From Dehalococcoidia bacterium (lineage in GTDB: Bacteria > Chloroflexota > Dehalococcoidia > UBA2979), in assembly GCA_030745285.1 (NCBI GenBank), contig JASLOV010000189.1, forward strand, positions 1 to 7,233: a stretch of 7,233 bases of DNA. The letters are read 5' to 3'. The notes beneath the pieces were generated by a model. The model saw only the letters and a list, made by a program, of their open reading frames with translations. It was not told the DNA's origin and ran no database searches. Position 1 is the stretch's first letter, and each line of letters opens with the position of its first letter. A program made the translations under genes and the position numbers. Of this stretch, positions 1-6,235 are shown piece after piece.

Positions 1-730
1 CGAAGAAGTCGGCCGACTCGCCGGTGTGCGCGCCGATGCGCACGCGGAACGGCGTCTCCGCCTGCTCGTTGCGGGCGGCCAGCGTCTCCTGGATGCCGAT
101 CGAGCTGCGCACCGCCGCGGAGGCGCTGCCGAAGGCCACCATGAAGCCGTCGCCCTGGCTCTTCACCTCGAAGCCGCCGTGCCACGCCAGCTCACCGCGG
201 ATCAGGTCGTTGTGCTCGTGCAGCAGCGTCATCCAGGCCCGGTCGCCCAGCCGGGCGTTGAGCTGCGTGGAGGACTCGATGTCGCTGAACAGCAGCGTCA
301 CCGTGCCGGTCGGCGCGGCGAACGGCGCAAGGTTCAGCCCTTCGGCCAGCACCTTGGAGACGACCGCCTCGACGGACGACCCGGAGCGGCGGCCTCCGTT
401 GCGTCCGCGATGACCGGCCCCGAAGAGACCGCGCAGGTAGCGACCGGCCCGGCCCCGACTGCGTGAAGCAACCGCCTCACCGGCAAGATCGAGTACCTCC
501 GAGAGCTGACCTGCCGAGCCTGCGGTACCGGGGGCCGGGCCACTGCGCTGCTCGGGACCGGCGGCGCGTTCCGCAGCCTCCATGTAGGTCACTGCGTCCT
601 AGTTGCCGGGCTCGATCGCCAGCACCGCCCGACAGCGTGCGCGCACGATCGCCCACTCGTTCTCGGCGAGCGCCTGCTCGGCCGCATCAAGCAGCCGGTC
701 GACCTGTCGCTGGACTCGTTCGCTCGACAT
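1..730 (-). pseudogene. Class III adenylate/guanylate cyclase with N-terminal TPR-like helices, interrupted by in-frame TAG; 3' end outside window
   Basis: Class III cyclases convert ATP (or GTP) to the cyclic nucleotide. Reading from ATG at 730, the frame begins MSSERVQRQVDRLLDAAEQ and continues as a helical TPR-like segment ending LAIEPGN. It then meets TAG at 601-599 (codon 44), and continues in the same frame with DAVTYMEAAERA, a typical continuation of such a repeat. A Gly/Arg/Ser-rich linker (about residues 60-135) leads to the catalytic domain with GTVTLLFSDIESST and EVKSQGDGFMVAF. The expected metal-binding aspartates are D150 and D194, and K191 fits the conserved base-recognition lysine. 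The gene leaves the window after residue 243 (IGAHTGESADFF), so the rest of the domain is unseen. No good ribosome-binding site precedes ATG 730. The TAG could be a nonsense mutation, a sequencing error, or a split gene with restart at GTG 592 or ATG 583, which would leave the cyclase domain intact. Family call is firm; functional state is uncertain. Confidence 0.75.
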
Positions 731-891
731 GACGTTCGCAATACTAACGCCCGCGACGAATAACGACGCGAGGCTGCGGTCTGACCGCGATCAGCCGCGG
801 AGAGACAGTGTGGCGATTATTGTGGGACGCCGCGTACATGAATACGCAGCCGAGGTCCCCGGGTTAACGCAGGCGGGTCTGACGCCGCCGG

Positions 892-1446
892 TCAGCGCTG
901 CCCGGCCGTCCTCGAGTAGGGACTGGCGGCGCTGTCGCTCCGGCTGGCGCAGTCGGGGCAGATCACGGACTTCTGGCGGAAACTGGTGCCGCCCTTGATC
1001 ACGTACGTACCGCAGAGCGCGCACTTCCCCTCGATTCCCGCCTCGCCGATCTTGTAGCTGCCGACCACCTGCCCGGCGTCTTCGCCGGCGGCGGTCGGGT
1101 TGCCAGTCTCGGCGTCCTGCTCACCCTCGTGCGACGAGGCCGCGGCGACGGCGGCCCCCTCGCGAACAGGGATGTCCGCGATGCGGGCGCGGGCGGCATC
1201 CTTGTCCGAGTACCAGAGCGCGTTGATCTCGAGGAAGTGCTGCAGGCCATCCGGGACATCGCTGTCGACGTAGATGGCGTCCACCGGGCAGACCGGCTCG
1301 CAGGCCCCGCAATCGATGCACTCGACCGGGTCGATGTAGAGCATGCGGTCGGTGCCCTCATCGAACTGGATGCAGTCGACCGGGCAGACCTCGACACAGG
1401 ACTGATCACGCTCGTCAACACAGGTCTCGGTGATCACGAAGGTCAC
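892..1446 (-). CDS. 7Fe ferredoxin (3Fe-4S/4Fe-4S) with C-terminal four-cysteine zinc-ribbon-like extension
   Basis: Small cytoplasmic electron carrier. The first ~80 residues match the FdxA / Azotobacter FdI type: C9-x7-C17-x3-C21-P, then C43-x2-C46-x2-C49-x3-C53-P. By analogy with FdI, C9, C17 and C53 would hold the 3Fe-4S cluster, C21, C43, C46 and C49 the 4Fe-4S cluster, and C25 corresponds to the free Cys. The conserved RMLYIDP and ECIDCGACEPVCPVDAI segments are present. The protein is 184 aa, whereas 7Fe ferredoxins are usually about 105-115. After an acidic, Ala/Gly-rich linker (about 96-127) it adds a Cys-x2-Cys pair (C142, C145) and a second pair (C163, C166: CPDC) 17 residues later, resembling a zinc ribbon or rubredoxin-like knuckle. 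I chose GTG 1446 over the ATG at 1461 because GGGAGG lies 7 nt before the GTG, and the ATG itself overlaps that Shine-Dalgarno. The stop is TGA. It is transcribed divergently from the amidase. The partner enzyme is not visible here. Confidence 0.93.
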   Translation of the reverse strand: MTFVITETCVDERDQSCVEVCPVDCIQFDEGTDRMLYIDPVECIDCGACEPVCPVDAIYVDSDVPDGLQHFLEINALWYSDKDAARARIADIPVREGAAVAAASSHEGEQDAETGNPTAAGEDAGQVVGSYKIGEAGIEGKCALCGTYVIKGGTSFRQKSVICPDCASRSDSAASPYSRTAGQR

Positions 1447-1453
1447 GGGGCCG

Positions 1454-1459
1454 CCTCCC
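1454..1459 (-). promoter_or_regulatory. Ribosome binding site of the ferredoxin gene (decides GTG start)
   Basis: GGGAGG on the minus strand, 7 nt upstream of GTG 1446. It sits inside the five-codon extension that would be translated if the upstream ATG (1461) were the start, so it argues for GTG 1446. The resulting N-terminus, M-T-F-V-I-T-E-T-C, is also the usual one for 7Fe ferredoxins. Confidence 0.75.
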
Positions 1460-1491
1460 ATCGGTGCGGCCGGGGCCGCGGGCGCACGCAG

Positions 1492-1509
1492 TGCCGAATG
1501 CTATCGGCA
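1492..1509. promoter_or_regulatory. Inverted repeat TGCCGA-N6-TCGGCA, possible operator
   Basis: Perfect 6-bp arms separated by 6 bp, in the divergent intergenic region between the ferredoxin and amidase genes. It encloses the candidate minus-strand -10 hexamer of the ferredoxin (1498-1503). This is the arrangement expected of a dimeric repressor site, but short GC-rich inverted repeats also arise by chance in such DNA. No regulator gene is visible in the window. Confidence 0.35.
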
Positions 1510-1526
1510 GCACACGGGTGCGTCCA
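1498..1526 (-). promoter_or_regulatory. Candidate sigma-70-type promoter of the ferredoxin gene
   Basis: On the minus strand, TGGACG (1526-1521, 4 of 6 matches to TTGACA) and TAGCAT (1503-1498, 4 of 6 matches to TATAAT) are separated by 17 bp. Transcription would begin near 1491, giving a leader of about 45 nt before GTG 1446. The match is modest, and the call rests mainly on the spacing and the intergenic location. Confidence 0.3.
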
Positions 1527-1626
1527 TCGGCGGCGCGCGCAGCCGCCCGCGACTCGCCCGACGGCGAGCGAGTGATCGCGCACCGCGCAGGCGCTATCAT
1601 CTCGCCCGCGAAGGGAAGGAACCCCC

Positions 1627-3099
1627 ATGACCGACATCGCACTGAAGCCTGCCATCGAACTGGCCGCCATGATCCGCGACCGCGAGATCGGTTCGCGCGA
1701 GCTGCTCGACCACTACCTGGAGCGCGTCGAGCGCTTCAACGCCCCGCTCAACGCCATCGTCGCGCTCGACATCGAGGGGGCGCGGCGGAAGGCGGACCGC
1801 GCCGACGCGGCGCTGGCGCGGGGCGAGTCGTGGGGACCGCTGCACGGCCTGCCGACCACGATCAAGGAGCTCTTCGAGAACGAGGGCATGCCGTGGACTT
1901 CCGGCGACGCGCAGTTCGCGGAGCGGGTGGCGGACGTGAACGCGCCCCCGGTGCAGCGCATCGTCGACGCCGGGGCGATCGTCTTCGGCGTGACGAATTC
2001 GCCGCTGAACGGCATGGACGTGCAGACGTACAACGACGTCTACGGCACAACGAACAACCCGTGGGACACCGACCGCAGCCCCGGCGGCTCGTCCGGCGGT
2101 ACGGCCGTGGCGCTGGCCACCGGAATGAGTGCCTTCGACCTCGGCAGCGACATCGGCGGCTCGATCCGCAACCCGGCCCACTACACCGGCCTCTACGGCC
2201 ACAAGCCGACCTACGGCATCGTGCCGCGACGGCGCCTCCAACTGCCGGGCCTGATGTCGGTCGGCGACCTCTCCGTCTCCGGGCCGCTGGCGCGCAGCGC
2301 GGAGGACCTCGACTTCGCGCTCTCCATCCTCGCCGGGCCGGAGTCCGATCGCGCCGTGGCGTGGCGGCTAGAGCTGCCGGAGCCCCGGCAGACGGCGCTG
2401 CAGTCCTATCGTGTGGCCGCCTGGCTCGATTCGCCCGTCGCTCCCGTCGATGGCGCGGTGCTGGAGCGGCTGGATGCTGCCGTCGCGGCGCTGCGCGACG
2501 CCGGGGTGACCATCGACGACGACGCCCGCCCGGAGATCGACTTCGCCGAGTCCGACCGCGTCTACCGAGGCCTGCTGGCCGCGACCAGCGCCCGTCGCAT
2601 CGCCCTCAAGGCGTTCGCGGAGATGGCCAAGCGTGAAGACGAGCTGCCGGGCGAGGACGCCGACCCCCCGCCGGCCTATGCGCGCGGCGCGGCGCTGCGG
2701 CACGCGCAATGGCTGCACCTCAACGAGGCGCGCGAGCAGATGCGGGAGCACTGGGCACGGTTCTTTGAGCGCTACGACGTCTTGCTGATGCCGGTCACGT
2801 CGGTGGCCGCCATCGCGCACGATCACAGCGAGCGTGGCGACGGCACGATCGCGGGGCAAGGGCGCAAGATCTCCGTGAACGGGACCGACCGCTCGTACTT
2901 CGACCAGCTATCGTGGGTCGGGCTGATCACCGTCGTCTATCTGCCCGCCTCGGTCGCCCCGGTCGGGCTCACACCGGCCGGGCTCCCGGTCGGCATCCAG
3001 ATCGTCGCGCCGTACCTCGAAGACCGCACCGCCATCGACTTCGCGAAGCGGCTCGGCGAGGTGATCGGCGGATACGAGACGCCGCCGGGGTACGAGTAG
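1627..3099 (+). CDS. Amidase-signature family hydrolase (amidase)
   Basis: A 490-residue cytoplasmic hydrolase of the amidase signature family, which cleaves carboxamides through a Ser-cisSer-Lys triad. The triad can be placed by family motifs: K80 in PTTIKEL, cis-Ser S155 in SPGGSSGGTA, and nucleophile S179 in SDIGGSIRNPA. The 24-residue gap between the two serines matches malonamidase E2 and FAAH. N-terminal residues about 9-37 carry the typical start (IELAAMIRDREIGSRELLDHYLERV), and the C-terminus has the usual GLPVGIQIVAPYLEDRTAI. Full family length, no disruptions. ATG 1627 follows GGAAGGA with 6 nt spacing. A TATCAT hexamer at 1595-1600 might be a -10, but no convincing -35 is seen. Substrate cannot be told from sequence: indole acetamide, acylamide, aryl amide and GatA-like roles are all represented in this family. 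There is no gatB or gatC beside it, so a role in tRNA transamidation is unlikely. Confidence 0.93.
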   Translation: MTDIALKPAIELAAMIRDREIGSRELLDHYLERVERFNAPLNAIVALDIEGARRKADRADAALARGESWGPLHGLPTTIKELFENEGMPWTSGDAQFAERVADVNAPPVQRIVDAGAIVFGVTNSPLNGMDVQTYNDVYGTTNNPWDTDRSPGGSSGGTAVALATGMSAFDLGSDIGGSIRNPAHYTGLYGHKPTYGIVPRRRLQLPGLMSVGDLSVSGPLARSAEDLDFALSILAGPESDRAVAWRLELPEPRQTALQSYRVAAWLDSPVAPVDGAVLERLDAAVAALRDAGVTIDDDARPEIDFAESDRVYRGLLAATSARRIALKAFAEMAKREDELPGEDADPPPAYARGAALRHAQWLHLNEAREQMREHWARFFERYDVLLMPVTSVAAIAHDHSERGDGTIAGQGRKISVNGTDRSYFDQLSWVGLITVVYLPASVAPVGLTPAGLPVGIQIVAPYLEDRTAIDFAKRLGEVIGGYETPPGYE

Positions 3100-3125
3100 C
3101 ATGAGCCGGCACCGCGGCGACGAAC

Positions 3126-3147
3126 GGAACTCGGCCGGCCGCGTTCC
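3126..3147 (+). terminator. Weak hairpin after the amidase, possible terminator
   Basis: Arms GGAAC (3126-3130) and GTTCC (3143-3147) flank a GC-rich core containing GGCCGGCC. It lies in the 68-bp gap between the amidase stop and the DUF3179 start, and is followed by ATAATT rather than a T-run. It may attenuate or end the amidase transcript; it could equally be chance, in which case the two plus-strand genes would share a transcript. Confidence 0.25.
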
Positions 3148-3167
3148 ATAATTGAGAAGGATGCGAG

Positions 3168-4379
3168 GTGACGCGCGTGCGCCTGTCCGCGTGGCTGGCT
3201 GCCGGCTTGATTGCCACGGTGCCGCTGGCGTCGTGCGCGTCGGACAGCGCCCAACCGGTCGCCCCGGGCGCCTCCCCCTCCGCTGCTGAGGCGACGCAGA
3301 CCCCGACCTCATCCTCATCCCAGTCCCAGCCGACGACGGCGCCCACCGCGCTGGCGAACTCCTCGACCGCGACAGCCTCGTCACCGACGACGGTCACGGG
3401 AGCGCCGGTCCCGGCGGTCTCGACCCGGTCCGCAGAATTCGACGCGGACCGCCTCGACCGAGGCGCCGGCCGCTTCCCGCCGCTCAACGACCCGTCGATC
3501 GTGAGCGCCGCCGAGGCGACGTGGCTCGATGACGAGACGCTGATCCTCGGCGCGATGCAGAACGGCGAGGCGCGCGCCTACCCGATCTTCATGCTGCGCT
3601 ACCACCACGTCTCCAACGACGTACTGGGCGGGGACCCCTACCTCGTCACCTTCTGAATCGTCTGCTCCTCCGGGGTCGGGTTCGACCCCGTCGTCAACGG
3701 AGAGCGGTACGAGTTCCAGGCTTCCGGGCTCTACAACGGCGTCTTCGTGATGGTGGAAGACCACACCAGCTCGGTGTGGTCGCACCTCGATGGCTCTGCC
3801 CTCGCCGGCGAACTGGCGGGGTCGCAACTCCAGATCCTGCCGCTGCAAACGACCACATGGGGGGCGTGGCTGGCGGAGCACCCCGCAAGCACGACGGTGA
3901 GCATGGACACCGGCCACAGCTACAGCCAGCAGGTCACACTCGGCCGGGCCGGCCTGCGCGGCGTCTTCGTCGACACGCTCGACGAGATCGACCCGCGCCT
4001 GCCCGAGAGCGAGATCGTGATCGGGGTGCTGGCCGGCGGCGCCGCCGTCGCGTTCCCGGTCAACGCCGCGCCGGGCGGAGCGCCAATGCAGCAGGTCGTC
4101 GGCGACGTACCCGTCGTCATCCTCGAGGACGCTGCGGGGGTCCCTGCCCTGGCCTACCACGCCCTCTTGACGGACGGTCGCATACTGCAATTCGAGCGGC
4201 GCGGCGGCGCCGTCTACGACACCCACACCGGCTCGCGCTGGAACTCATCCGGACTCGCCGTCGAGGGCGAGCTGGCCGGCGTGCAGCTGGCGTTCGTGAC
4301 CTCATTCTTCACGGAGTGGTACGGCTGGGCAGCCTTCCACCCGGAGACGGCGATCTTCGAGCCGCCCTCGCCAGTCTAG
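3168..4379 (+). CDS. DUF3179 lipoprotein with in-frame TGA at the first Cys of the CxxC motif (candidate selenoprotein)
   Basis: Start is GTG 3168, preceded by AGAAGGA with 6 nt spacing. Residues 1-23 form a lipoprotein signal peptide (MTRVR, hydrophobic stretch, lipobox L-A-S-C with C23), followed by a Ser/Thr/Pro-rich tether to about residue 88 and a DUF3179 domain to residue 403. The protein should therefore be anchored outside the cytoplasmic membrane. Conserved family segments include PPLNDPSIVSAAEATWL, NGEARAYPI, VSNDVLGG and TTTWGAWLAEHPASTTV. Codon 163 is TGA (3654-3656) in the stretch L-V-T-F-TGA-I-V-C, where homologues carry a Cys-x-x-Cys (roughly T-[YF]-C-P-L-C). The same frame then runs 240 further codons, with DUF3179 sequence and GC-rich third positions, to TAG at 4377-4379. 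A SECIS-like hairpin follows the TGA. Most interesting reading: selenocysteine at residue 163 in a UxxC motif. Alternative: TGC-to-TGA nonsense mutation or base error, giving two ORFs of 162 codons and a C-terminal remnant. The biochemical role of DUF3179 is not known to me. Confidence 0.75.
3665..3702 (+). promoter_or_regulatory. SECIS-like stem-loop downstream of the in-frame TGA
   Basis: A perfect 8-bp stem pairs CGGGGTCG (3671-3678) with CGACCCCG (3683-3690) around a GGTT tetraloop (3679-3682). A lower 4-bp stem can form between CTCC (3665-3668) and GGAG (3699-3702) across an asymmetric internal loop. There are 22 nt between the TGA and the apical loop, and the first two loop bases are G. 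Bacterial SECIS elements lie within the coding region just after UGA, with a short apical loop carrying G at its first positions; the E. coli fdhF element has a GGUC loop about 18 nt after UGA. The bulged U that matters for E. coli SelB is not present in the upper stem here. GC-rich coding DNA can form such hairpins by chance, so the call depends on the TGA position. Confidence 0.4.
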
Positions 4380-4396
4380 CGCCGGGGCTCCGGCGC
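4379..4396. terminator. Hairpin between convergent genes, probable bidirectional terminator
   Basis: GCGCCGG (4379-4385) pairs perfectly with CCGGCGC (4390-4396) around a GGCT loop. It fills the 22-bp gap between the DUF3179 stop (TAG 4377-4379) and the end of the convergent swivel-domain gene (4402). No T-run follows on either strand, so it is not a textbook intrinsic terminator, but its position between two convergent 3' ends supports a role in ending or protecting both transcripts. Confidence 0.45.
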
Positions 4397-4401
4397 CCGG
4401 G

Positions 4402-6042
4402 TCAGCTCTCGACGATCCGTACGACCCCCGCGACGCCATCGACCTCGACCAGCGCGCCGTCCGGGATCGCCGTCGTCGCGTTGCCCGTGCCGACGACCGC
4501 CGGGATACCGTACTCGCGAGCCACGATGGCGCAATGGCTGAGCGCCCCGCCGGCGTCCGTCACCAGCGCGCCCGCGACGCCGAAGAGTGGCGTCCACGGC
4601 GGCGACGTGGTGGCGGTGACGAGCACCTCGCCCTTCGCCAGCCGCGCCCCATCGGCGATGCTCCCGATCACGCGAGCGCGCGCACGAAGCGTGCCCGGCG
4701 ACCCCGGCTGTCCGGTCACCTCGGTCACGTCGATCCCGTCTTCAGGTTCGCCGCCGTGATCGCTCAAGCCAAACATCAGGCGAATGCCCCCGGGGAGCGG
4801 GACATCGACGCCAAGCCGGACCGGCGCCTCGACCGCGGCCCACCGCTCCATCTCGGCGCACCGCTCGTCAACGGTCGAACGCCGGTCGGGGACATCGTTC
4901 GAACGGAGCAGCGCCAGCAGGTCGTCGAGCCAGAGGTACATCACGTCCTCGGCGTCTTCGATCACGCCCCGGCCCGCGAGCCGGCGGCCGCCCTCGATGA
5001 GTACCTGCCGCAGCCAGTACATCGTCTGCTGGTCGATCCAGTAGTTGTGGGTCTCCATCAGCGCCGTGCCACGCTGCGCCAGCAGCAGCTCGCGCTCGAA
5101 CCACTCCACCGTCTCGGCGTCCGCGGACTGAAGTTGCGTGCGTGCAGCGGCGATCGCCTGCTCGCGCGCCTCCACCAGTCCGCGGCGCACGGAGTCGGTG
5201 TCCGTCTCGTCGTCGAGGTAGAGTTTCAGCAGCGCGAACAGCGGGTCGGGCTGCTCGACCCAGCTCGGCAGCGACAACTCCGTGAAGTTGTCACTCTTGC
5301 GCCCGAACTCCCCGAGGAACGCGTCGACCTCGTCGAGCAACCCCCCGGCCGCCGGCAGCGCTCGCAGCGCCGAGTGCAGCTCGGCCGCCTCCGTCGACCG
5401 CACGACGGCCGCGACTTCCCCGTTGGCACGGGCTTGTGAGGCCAGCGCACGGATGCCGTCGTCGCACTCGAGGCTCTTGTTCGGGAACCCCTGTGACATC
5501 GCTGCGATCGTCAGCAGGTCGAGGTCGAGCAGCTCGGTACACACCGCCACCAGCCCTCGCTGCTCGAACTGCGCCATACCGTGGATCGTCCAGCAGCGCA
5601 TCGCACGGGCGATTGTGTCCTCGATGTGCGCCGCCAGCTCACGGTCGCTGGCGCCGGCGAGGTCCATGTCCGCAAGCTCTCGCAGGTGCTCCTGGACCTC
5701 GGGCAACCAGCGCTCGTCCCACGCTCGGAGATTCTCGACGCTATGGGGGACCTCATCGGTGGGTGCTGGCTCGTCCGGACGTGGCCGCCGAGTCGTCAGG
5801 TAGAGGTAGGTGTTGATCCGCGTGATGGCCTGCCGGAGCGGTGCGCCCGTCGCCGCCGCACCGCGGCGGAATCCCTCGTACAGAACGCGATCGTTCACAT
5901 CGAACGAGAGCGGCGTGATCGGGTCCGGGGAGTGCCAGCGCTCCTGCATCCAAAGGCGTCGAGCGTCCGCCGGATCGTGCCACTCGACCGGAAAGTCGGG
6001 AGGCGGCTCAATCAGCTTGCGCGGCGGTCTCTCACTCGTCAT
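4402..6042 (-). CDS. PEP-utilizing enzyme mobile (phosphohistidine swivel) domain protein lacking an ATP-grasp domain
   Basis: 546 residues. The last ~105 residues (about 443-546) are a phosphohistidine swivel domain as in PEP synthase, pyruvate phosphate dikinase and rifampicin phosphotransferase: GQPGSPGTLRARARVIGS, WTPLFGVAGALVTDAGG, then GALSHCAIVAREYGIPAVVG with catalytic H503, ending EVDGVAGVVRIVES. Residues 1 to about 440 are helix-rich and resemble the middle substrate-binding part of rifampicin-phosphotransferase-like proteins, although I infer this from architecture. The N-terminal ATP-binding domain that normally phosphorylates the His is absent, so either a separate protein supplies phosphate or the swivel has another use. 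ATG 6042 is preferred over ATG 6066 because GGGGAGGGG (6056-6048) is a strong Shine-Dalgarno, with its GGAGG 7 nt before ATG 6042; the upstream ATG would place it inside the coding region. The stop is TGA. It is convergent with the DUF3179 gene and divergent from the oxidoreductase. Substrate unknown. Confidence 0.85.
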   Translation of the reverse strand: MTSERPPRKLIEPPPDFPVEWHDPADARRLWMQERWHSPDPITPLSFDVNDRVLYEGFRRGAAATGAPLRQAITRINTYLYLTTRRPRPDEPAPTDEVPHSVENLRAWDERWLPEVQEHLRELADMDLAGASDRELAAHIEDTIARAMRCWTIHGMAQFEQRGLVAVCTELLDLDLLTIAAMSQGFPNKSLECDDGIRALASQARANGEVAAVVRSTEAAELHSALRALPAAGGLLDEVDAFLGEFGRKSDNFTELSLPSWVEQPDPLFALLKLYLDDETDTDSVRRGLVEAREQAIAAARTQLQSADAETVEWFERELLLAQRGTALMETHNYWIDQQTMYWLRQVLIEGGRRLAGRGVIEDAEDVMYLWLDDLLALLRSNDVPDRRSTVDERCAEMERWAAVEAPVRLGVDVPLPGGIRLMFGLSDHGGEPEDGIDVTEVTGQPGSPGTLRARARVIGSIADGARLAKGEVLVTATTSPPWTPLFGVAGALVTDAGGALSHCAIVAREYGIPAVVGTGNATTAIPDGALVEVDGVAGVVRIVES

Positions 6043-6047
6043 TTCAG

Positions 6048-6056
6048 CCCCTCCCC
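6048..6056 (-). promoter_or_regulatory. Ribosome binding site of the swivel-domain gene (decides ATG 6042)
   Basis: GGGGAGGGG on the minus strand; its central GGAGG ends 7 nt before ATG 6042. An in-frame ATG eight codons upstream (6066) would translate through this site and has no comparable purine-rich motif of its own, so ATG 6042 is the better start. Confidence 0.7.
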
Positions 6057-6209
6057 GAGTCGACACATGCTACCCGCGACGAACGGCGGGCGCATCCGCC
6101 CCTCTGCGTGCCCGGGAGTTGACGCGGAGGTGAAGACCTATCGAAGCTGAAGCTCCACCGACATCATGGCGATGCGCGACTAAGCTCCCGCGGCGCAACA
6201 CTGGAACCA

Positions 6210-6227
6210 CCTTCAGCACTGAAAGGA
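6210..6227 (+). promoter_or_regulatory. Ribosome binding site of the oxidoreductase within a small hairpin
   Basis: GAAAGGA (6221-6227) lies 8 nt before TTG 6236 and supports that start codon. The same bases can pair with CCTTCA (6210-6215): CC-GG, TT-AA, C-G and A-T with one bulged A and a GCAC loop. This would partly cover the Shine-Dalgarno. The ribosome binding site is likely; a regulatory role for the weak hairpin is speculative. Confidence 0.55.
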
Positions 6228-6235
6228 TCGCGCAC

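Noticed and set aside
599..601. TAG in the cyclase read as pyrrolysine or another recoded residue
   Set aside because: TAG is the normal stop of the amidase and DUF3179 genes here, the position is not conserved in such repeats, and no recoding signal is apparent. Nonsense change or sequencing error is simpler.
816..844. Minus-strand AATAAT with TATTCA at 17 bp upstream of the cyclase gene as a promoter
   Set aside because: The -10 is good, but the -35 matches only 3 of 6, and no Shine-Dalgarno links it to the ATG; too weak to annotate.
1464..2636. Long plus-strand open frame overlapping the amidase
   Set aside because: It is an Arg/Ala-rich shadow of the amidase frame, typical of GC-rich DNA, with no recognisable domain.
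3654..3656. TGA read as Trp (alternative genetic code)
   Set aside because: TGA ends the ferredoxin and swivel-domain genes at the expected C-termini, and the homologous residue is Cys, not Trp.
3381..4226. Minus-strand open frame opposite the DUF3179 gene
   Set aside because: Antisense shadow ORF; the opposite strand carries the lipoprotein signal and DUF3179 motifs.
3747..4379. Separate gene starting at GTG 3747 encoding the second half of the DUF3179 protein
   Set aside because: The 90 bases between the TGA and this GTG already encode conserved DUF3179 sequence in the same frame, and there is no Shine-Dalgarno before 3747, so this is a continuation and not an independent gene.
6088..6101. 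GGGCG-CATC-CGCCC hairpin in the divergent region
   Set aside because: Five GC pairs in GC-rich intergenic DNA with no associated promoter or T-run; indistinguishable from chance.
6119..6144. TTGACG followed by TATCGA upstream of the oxidoreductase as a promoter
   Set aside because: Spacing is only 14 bp, too short for a sigma-70 promoter, and no better -10 lies at 16-18 bp.
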